A stretch of 64,000 nt of DNA from Acorus gramineus (Eukaryota > Streptophyta > Magnoliopsida > Acorales > Acoraceae). Location of the stretch: positions 9,522,128-9,586,127 of the forward strand of contig CM060855.1 of NCBI GenBank assembly GCA_030737835.1. Direction: 5' to 3'. Of the stretch, positions 57,448 to 64,000 are shown piece by piece. A program made the translations under genes and the position numbers. The notes under the pieces are model-generated. The model saw nothing but the letters and a program-made list of their open reading frames with translations. It made no database searches and was not told the DNA's origin. Numbering within the stretch: position 1 is the first letter of the stretch; each line of letters opens with the position of its first letter.

Positions 57448-60400
57448 ATGGACTCCACGGCCCCTCCCAACCCCTTCGTCTCCATCCCCTCCCTCCTCCA
57501 CCGCCACCTCTCCCGCTTCGCCTCCGACGTCTCCGCCCGCATCGACCACTCCCGCCGCCTCCTCTTCCCCCCCGCGTCACCATCGCCGAAGCCGAGGTCC
57601 TCTCCTCCGCCCTTCGCCTCTTCCAGTGCGGGATTCCCGAGGCACGCCTTCGACGTTGCCCTGAGCACGGATTACGTGGCGAGGACCCTGTCGGGGACGT
57701 CGGTGTACACCGTCAGCAACTCCAACAACGAGTTCGTCCTGATCTCTGACCCCGACGGAATCAAGTCCCTCGGCCTCCTCTGCTTTCGCCAGGAGGACGC
57801 CGAGGCCCTCCTCGCTCAGGTTCTTCTCCTCCTCTCTTTCGTTTCTTCGTTTCCAATTTCAATTTTATCTTATTTGGGGGGATCGCTCGCACAGGTTCAG
57901 TTGCGGCAGCCGATTTTAGGGAAGGGGGCGAGAGTCGTCCCCATTACGCTCGATCAGGTTTTTTTTTCCATCTAGATGCAAGGACACCACATTTTATATA
58001 TATAAAAAATGAACTTTTTTATAATTTTGTGTGTGCGCTTAATTTATGTGACTGACTGAGGTTTGTGTGATGCATGTGTAAACATTCAAATGTCTGATGT
58101 GAGAATTGAATAATTTATGTCTTTCGAATTTTTGTTGTCAATGTCTCTTATGGGTTAATATGCATTTACCAATGTATTTGCCTCACTCAGGTGTATATGC
58201 TGAAAGTGGAAGGGATTGCATTTCGGTTTCTGCCTGACCCTACTCAGATAAGGAATGCTTTAGAGGTTTGATTTTGAAGTTGTCGTATATGTTTTGGATT
58301 TTTCAGAATTTTTTGTTGACCGATGTAGATCATGATTATCAGATATTTGTCTGACTTTTAAGTGTCTAAACTGCCTATAGTAATTTGGGTTTGTTTCTTA
58401 ATGGATGTTCTTGGAGTCTCGCTTAGCAATTTGGAATCTCATCAAATTTTTCAGTCATTTGGGTTTGTGCTACATGGATGCACAAATGGACATATTCATA
58501 TGCTCTTTTGTTTACTTTTTTTTATTTATTATAAATCATCCATGGGTTATATGTGATTAATCTTGGTTTGAGAAAATGGCTCATCTAATTTTCATTCTTT
58601 TATACCATTCTCCTGTACAATTTGGATAATTAACAGTTGTGCACGTGTCTGCTTCTTTGCTTCTTCTCTTGTGGCTGTGTGGACATATTAGCCAAAATAT
58701 GATAAAAGAGTTGCAAGGTGGAGGCTTTGTTTTTTTTTCCTTTGTATTTTTTCTTTCATATTTAGTGCTCTTTCAGCACCATTTCTCTCAACTTTCTGGT
58801 TATACATTTCTAGGTGTCAGGCCACTTTTGAATTTGTGATACTCATCCTTTAGGTTTATGCCAGAACTTGCTTTGGAACACTTTCAAAGGGAAGCAGTCA
58901 GCATATGGATAACACATTGTCACCTAGATAGATTTTAAAGGTAGAAATTGAAGGCTAATTGATAATTTAAATAGTGTCATTGACATTTGAGTATTTGACC
59001 CTAATATTAATGGAGTACATCTACATGTAGCATGAAACAGAGTTTGAGTGGAAGGCAGGCATAAGTGGGATCCCAATAGTATTTACACCTGAGTGTGTGA
59101 GAAGTTGCGAGATTCTTGAGCAGGGGTATGAAGTAGTACAGGATATCCAGAAAACATATTAAAAACAGAAATTTAATCAGTTTTTAATCTCTTTTTTGGT
59201 TGCACATGATATATTATTGCTTCTTTAGGGCTCATATAATTCTGACTCCTAATTTGATTTCCAGTGTCTCACTCTTTATTATATATGGATTTTGTAATAC
59301 ATCTGAGATGCAGATTGTTCATTTGTCAGTCTTTAATCCATCCCACTAGTCCTTATTGTGGGTGACAGATTGCAAGTTATCCTCTTTTTGGTTGATCTTG
59401 ATTTAGTTATCTAATGTGAATGATATATCTAATGTGAATGATCACATGTTTAGAAGCTTTCTCACAACTCTTCTGGTTTGCAGCTCAAATCTGTGGATCA
59501 GACACGTGGTTTTGATGGAGTTCCTGTGTTTCAGGTTTGTCTATTATTACCTGTTAGTTCAGAAATTAGGAAATCTACTCTAGTAGGGCATGAAATTTTA
59601 TTAGCTATTGCACACATAAAAATGGCGAGCTTATTTATTTCTGTTCTGGTAGTATAAGCTTCCATAGCACAAATTTCAATGATATTGTCCACTTTTTCTG
59701 TACTCCTCTTACTGTCATGCCTTTGTGACTTGGTCATTTTTTTAATCCATAATGCAGTCTGATCTGTTGGTTGTGAAGAAGAAAAACAAGCGCTATTGTC
59801 CCATATACTTTCAAAAGGTTTGTTGGCTGGCTTGGGTTGCTATCCTAATGGAAGTTATCAACTCCATTTACAAATAGTCACTAGGCTGCAATATGACTGT
59901 TCATGTCTTTTTGCACAGGAAGATATAGAGCAAGAGCTCCGGGCCTCAAAGGCATCAAAATCAGGACTTTCTCAACATATTATGGTATTGTTGACATATT
60001 TCTTCCAATGCACGATATTCGTACAAGTTGCAATGCTGTCATTAATATACATATTTCTCAACATATTATGTGTCATTAATATACATTACAGAATTACAGC
60101 AATGCTGGTGGAAGTCCAAAAAAGTATCGAAGAGCATGCTAATCTTTGTGAGAGTTAACAACAGTTGATACATTTATCCATGACTCAAAACACACAATAG
60201 TCAATCTACATTTGATTTAAAAATTGTAAAATCTGAAAATTTTACAATTGAAAATTTTGAATATCTTAAAATTAGAATGATGAAATAGTTTAGAAAAAAG
60301 TCACTTGAATTTACAGGATTGAATTTTTCCTCTTTATCATGTCATGAGCTTATTCTCAACCCAAATTTGATTGGCCCAAGCTGATTTCGAAAAATGTAGT

Positions 60401-61421
60401 GTAAAAGGATAATAGACAGTCATTGTTGGTAAGATAATGCAAATGTGATTCTGACATTGAGTATGATGAATTTGGATAGTCTGCAGAAAACTTAATACCA
60501 CTTAAGGTTACAGATGGATTCAATATTTGACGTATGACATATTTTGATGAATTTTTGTTTACATGGTATAGAGACTTGTTCAAATTCCCATGCCCCAGCT
60601 GTCAAATGTTCCTGTAGGTACCATTAAACCATCAAGTCTTTGGCTGTGAATCTGCTCAGATGTATAACATCTAGATAGAAAATAAAGTGAACCATAGATT
60701 TTTCTGAGTCATGGATTAAGATGCTTCATTGCCATGTTCTGGAGGCTTAGTCATCATTGATAACTTTTTTTAATAAATATAAAATAACAAGTTCGTAAAT
60801 TCTAAAAACAGTATCCAATATGACAAGCTTCTTCAAAGCAATCAAAATAAAGTTGGATGATGATATCATTTTAATTCAAATAAATAGCTTTTTTGTGCTA
60901 CATGAGAAAAAGAATAAAAATTTAGAAATTCATTTAGATTGTTAAAATGTACTTATGTGTGTAAAAAGAAATTGTAAGAAGTGAAGCAGTATATCAAATA
61001 TAACCCTACTTATGTGACTATCCAATTAATTCAACTAATTGAATCTTTGATGAACAAGTAGTAAAGAATCTAAGAAAAACTTTCAGCAAAAACTGGAAAA
61101 TTGCTGAACTAAGTTTTGAAGGCCAATAATAGTGGTATGAACATTCAAGCTGACCATGTTGGTCAAACACACAGTCAAATTTCTTGCTCTCTGTGATGTC
61201 AACGTTTCTGTTCCACCACAGGTTGGGAGCTTAGAAGATGTTCTGAAAAAGATGGAGGTAAGAAATGCCCTCTTGTGAATTATGAACACTAATTGACCAT
61301 GAAGTGGTAAATTAATTTTTGTTGATTTCAGATTAACAGCAAGAATTCTGGATGGGAAGATCTCATTTTCATCCCCCCTGGTAAAAGCTACTCCCAGCAC
61401 TTAAAAGAGATACCTGCGTGA
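57448..61421 (+). CDS. TIC22: TIC22, chloroplast import component of the intermembrane space
   Basis: Eight exons: 57448-57819, 57895-57957, 58191-58265, 59484-59534, 59758-59817, 59919-59984, 61222-61257 and 61332-61421, giving 270 residues, the usual TIC22 length. Conserved blocks: LSGTSVYTVSNSNNEFVLIS (81-100), GLLCFRQEDAEALLAQ (109-124), VVPITLDQVYMLKVEGIAFR (138-157), GFDGVPVFQSDLLVVKKKNK (179-198), RYCPIYFQKEDIEQEL and the C-terminal GWEDLIFIPPGKSYSQHL (247-264). Residues 1-60 are Ser/Arg/Pro-rich, as expected of a targeting sequence. TIC22 helps preproteins cross from the TOC to the TIC complex. All introns are GT-AG and all fall between codons. Intron 1 is only 75 nt, in frame and free of stops. 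Exon 1 is very GC-rich, later exons are not. The start at 57448 matches the family; an upstream in-frame ATG at 57394 would place MPTFFYFFFG ahead of it. Confidence 0.96.
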
Positions 61422-62356
61422 TGCTTTGGGCATTCAATTTTGATAGATGTTACAAAGAGATTCCAAGACAGACTGTTATTACTAAGTAAAATCAGGTCAG
61501 GTGTTTTTTGGATTTTGTTTCTTCGTTCTTGGTATTGAGGAAGATTGTCTTGAGAGATGAATTTTTTGACATTCAGATATTGTTGGAACAGGAGAAAGTT
61601 CCTATGAGGGGTTACCATAGGAACTTCCCGACTAATGCGAGAATAGGTCATTAAAATGTAAACCATGTTATTTAAGGGAGCTGATAGTATTTTGTCTGTA
61701 CAGCCAAAACATTTTCTGCTACTGGTTCTGTAAAGACAATGTTATTTATCATAACATTTTTTTTATTATCGAATATGCCGTTTTATTTAATCTACATGGG
61801 GCATGTGAAGTCGGATTCTCATCATATGGTGTATGAATTAATGCAACTATATCTCTTGCCTATCATCTATCTGAACACTGAGTGATATTGTATGCAGACA
61901 CACTCCATATATACTTTGCCTTGATTCTCAAAAGACTGTCTCGTCTTGCATTCTGTCATCATATATTCATGCCTCAATTTAGTGTATTCTACACCTCTCT
62001 CTTTCCTTTTCCATGCAAATATGCAATTGATGTATTCATTCATTCATTTTTCATGTCAGAGATTCATTTGGATGGAAAGTTATGAAAGGATTTGGAATTG
62101 ATAGTGGGAAGAAGGTTTTCCTAGCCATTAAATGGGCCTAGATCTCCTGCTGTACGGGACCCAGATTGTCCCTCTGATTTTTGGGCTTCAACATGAACTA
62201 GGCTAGGAGTGCTGATATACGCAGTCCGTTTTACAGCCTGTTTTGTAGCATGGCTAATTATCGGGTGGATATTATTCGGATCTCATGATTCGGATGTCCG
62301 TCTAACATTCCAACCCGTGGGCGTCTCTATTTGTACCCCTCAAGTCTACATGCAGA
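61422..62356. other. 3' flank of TIC22; no further gene seen
   Basis: Presumed 3' UTR, then AT-rich spacer. About 62200-62265 carries another copy of the dispersed repeat (GTGCTGATATACGCAGTCCG, TTTTACAGCC). Confidence 0.5.
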
Positions 62357-63272
62357 TAGGCATTCCTATCAATGGGTCGGGTTCAGACCCGAACCTGACC
62401 CGACATGGACTCGATTACACGTGTAATATACCCGACCCGATTTGGACCCGACGCGGCGGACCCGAACAAACAAACGGGTCGGGTCTGGGTCCACCCCGCC
62501 CTGACCCGTTGGACCCGAGATCCGATTGTTTTATTAAAATATGTTAATATATTATAAGACCATTAATATTAATTGATACATAATTTTATTTCTTACTTAA
62601 CTTATTTTTGTATCCACAAGTTCATAAATTATAATCATAACAAGCCCATAAGTCATAATCATAATCATAACATTTTTTTCGTTGTGTTGATGTTGCAACT
62701 TGTAAGAACTTGATTGTTTAATATGTAATAAACTTAGTAATGTATTGTTGTCGGTTTGTTTTGGACAATTAACTTATTAACTTTTGAATTTGTATAATTA
62801 ATTAGTTTGTTGTATGATTTATGTTTATTATTTAGGTTAATATGTTATTGTTTATTGTTTTGAATGTTGTTTAGGTTAATATTGTTTTGAATGTTTGTAT
62901 AATTAGTTATGTTTATTATTTAGATTAATATATTTTTTATGTTAGTGATTATTGTTTTGGATGTTGTTTAATAATTCATTTACTTCTTTTGAATTGTATA
63001 AAATTATATTCAAACATAGTCTCATTAATAATAATGTTTTATTACAAAAAAGCTCAAATAGAATGATAAGACAAATAAATACATGAGTTTTTTTTTTTTA
63101 CCAACTATCTGGGTCGGGTCGGACCCGAACCCGACCCGGGTCCGATGGGTCCGGGTCCACATTTCCCCGGACCCGCCGGGTTTTGGGTTGGACCCGGATC
63201 CACTGGGTCTTGCCACGGGTCGGGTCCGGGTTCACCCCAACCCGACCCGGACCCGACCCGTTGATAGGTCTA
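62357..63272 (-). mobile_element. hAT-like non-autonomous element, copy 3 (inverted)
   Basis: 916 bp, in opposite orientation to copies 1 and 2, as shown by the internal TTGTTTTGAATGTTG-type words and poly-T replacing their A-rich counterparts. Flanks CATGCAGA (62349-62356) and CCTGTAGA (63273-63280) agree at 6 of 8 positions, a decayed 8-bp duplication. Subterminal GGGTCGGGTC/GACCCGACCC words are denser and better kept than in copy 1. Confidence 0.8.
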
Positions 63273-64000
63273 CCTGTAGACTCCTTTAATTTGCACACCC
63301 ATTTCAATATCAAGATTCATTTAAACACTCTTGTATATAAATGTTGTGAAACCCTAACTCATTTAGTGAAACTCTAGACGCCATCTTGTGAAACCCTAAT
63401 CCTAGCGTCCCATCAATTTTTTTTCCCTCTCCTCTGGTGTCCTAAAATCGGTGCCTCTCATCACCGACAGATGTTTGGAGATGCGAGAGTGCAAATTGAA
63501 AGAGGGTTTTGTTAATGGATTTGAAATGATGGCATGGGGTGTCTAAATTAGTGGGTGTGTAAATCAGCCATATATAAATGTGTTTCTACCATTCATATGA
63601 GAGTGGCGTCTCAATTTAAATGATTTGCAAATAAGTCACACCAACCCATGTTTTCATGATTTTGAACCGGAGTTGGAATTTTAGTATTAGATTAGACACA
63701 TTGAAATCCAGCCAATAACACTTAAATATTGATAACACTTTAGTACAAATAAATATCAAAATCAGGTGCTTCTTGTCTTACTGATGCCAATATGCTGTAG
63801 GCACGTATGTTGTCACATTATACAATATTTTATTTGTATATATAAAGGACATCAACCACCCATTTTTAAATTTTTTTTTTTTTGTTTGGATGATGTACAC
63901 TAAATCCAAACTGTCCTTGCAAGCTTATAGTATGTAGTTGGAGGCCACTCCTTGCACGACTGAAGCACTCCCTCGATCTTTTACAATTTATTTGTTTATA
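63273..64000. other. Intergenic to window end, no gene seen
   Basis: Repeated GTGAAACCCTAA/AAACTCTAGA words occur at about 63346-63400. Nothing coding is recognised. Confidence 0.4.

Noticed and set aside
57398-57668. Gly/Arg-rich minus-strand frames over TIC22 exon 1
   Set aside because: They arise from the GC-rich Ser/Pro coding strand and are purely compositional.

Overview
This is nuclear DNA from a flowering plant. The evidence is spliced genes with GT-AG introns, plant-only families (TIC22, SCO2/CYO1, PLAC8-type cadmium-resistance protein, FAR1-type MULE) and AT-rich spacers full of small DNA transposons. The first exons of TIC22 and SCO2 and the CML gene are strikingly GC-rich against this background. 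That gradient is commonest in monocots and some early-diverging lineages, but I cannot name the species.

Layout. 0-4.6 kb: repeats, including a hAT-like element with a perfect 8-bp target duplication and a SINE with a 16-bp target duplication. 4.7-8.9 kb (+): a four-exon PLAC8/PCR gene. 10-41 kb: a tandem array of six very short EF-hand genes, all on the minus strand (10.2, 22.5, 26.5, 29.8, 35.8 and 40.9 kb), separated by repeated copies of one noncoding block. The array is interrupted at 16.5-21.1 kb by a Mutator-like element (MULE) carrying a FAR1/Jittery-type transposase that is complete except for one in-frame stop. The right half was enlarged by a segmental duplication (about 28.0-33.6 and 39.1-43.4 kb) and a 1928-bp tandem duplication (36.87-38.80 kb) whose breakpoint sits at the end of a foldback element. 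At least two units have lost their gene.

46.1-46.7 kb (-): a four-EF-hand calmodulin-like gene of the CML30 type. 47.15-52.06 kb (-): SCO2/CYO1, three exons, with a 4.27-kb last intron and a tiny final exon far from the rest. 52.3-57.1 kb: nested MITEs, a second hAT-like copy and a solo LTR with a 5-bp target duplication. 57.45-61.42 kb (+): TIC22, eight exons. 62.4-63.3 kb: a third hAT-like copy, inverted.

Functional themes are calcium sensing (six small EF-hand genes plus the CML) and plastid biogenesis (TIC22 in protein import; SCO2 in thylakoid and cotyledon chloroplast biogenesis). Nothing suggests operons; each gene appears to have its own promoter. The most unusual part is the small EF-hand array. 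Its second EF-hand is degenerate in every copy, and shared TATA and G-box positions help choose the start codons. All gene models are read by eye from splice signals and remembered family sequences; no search was run.
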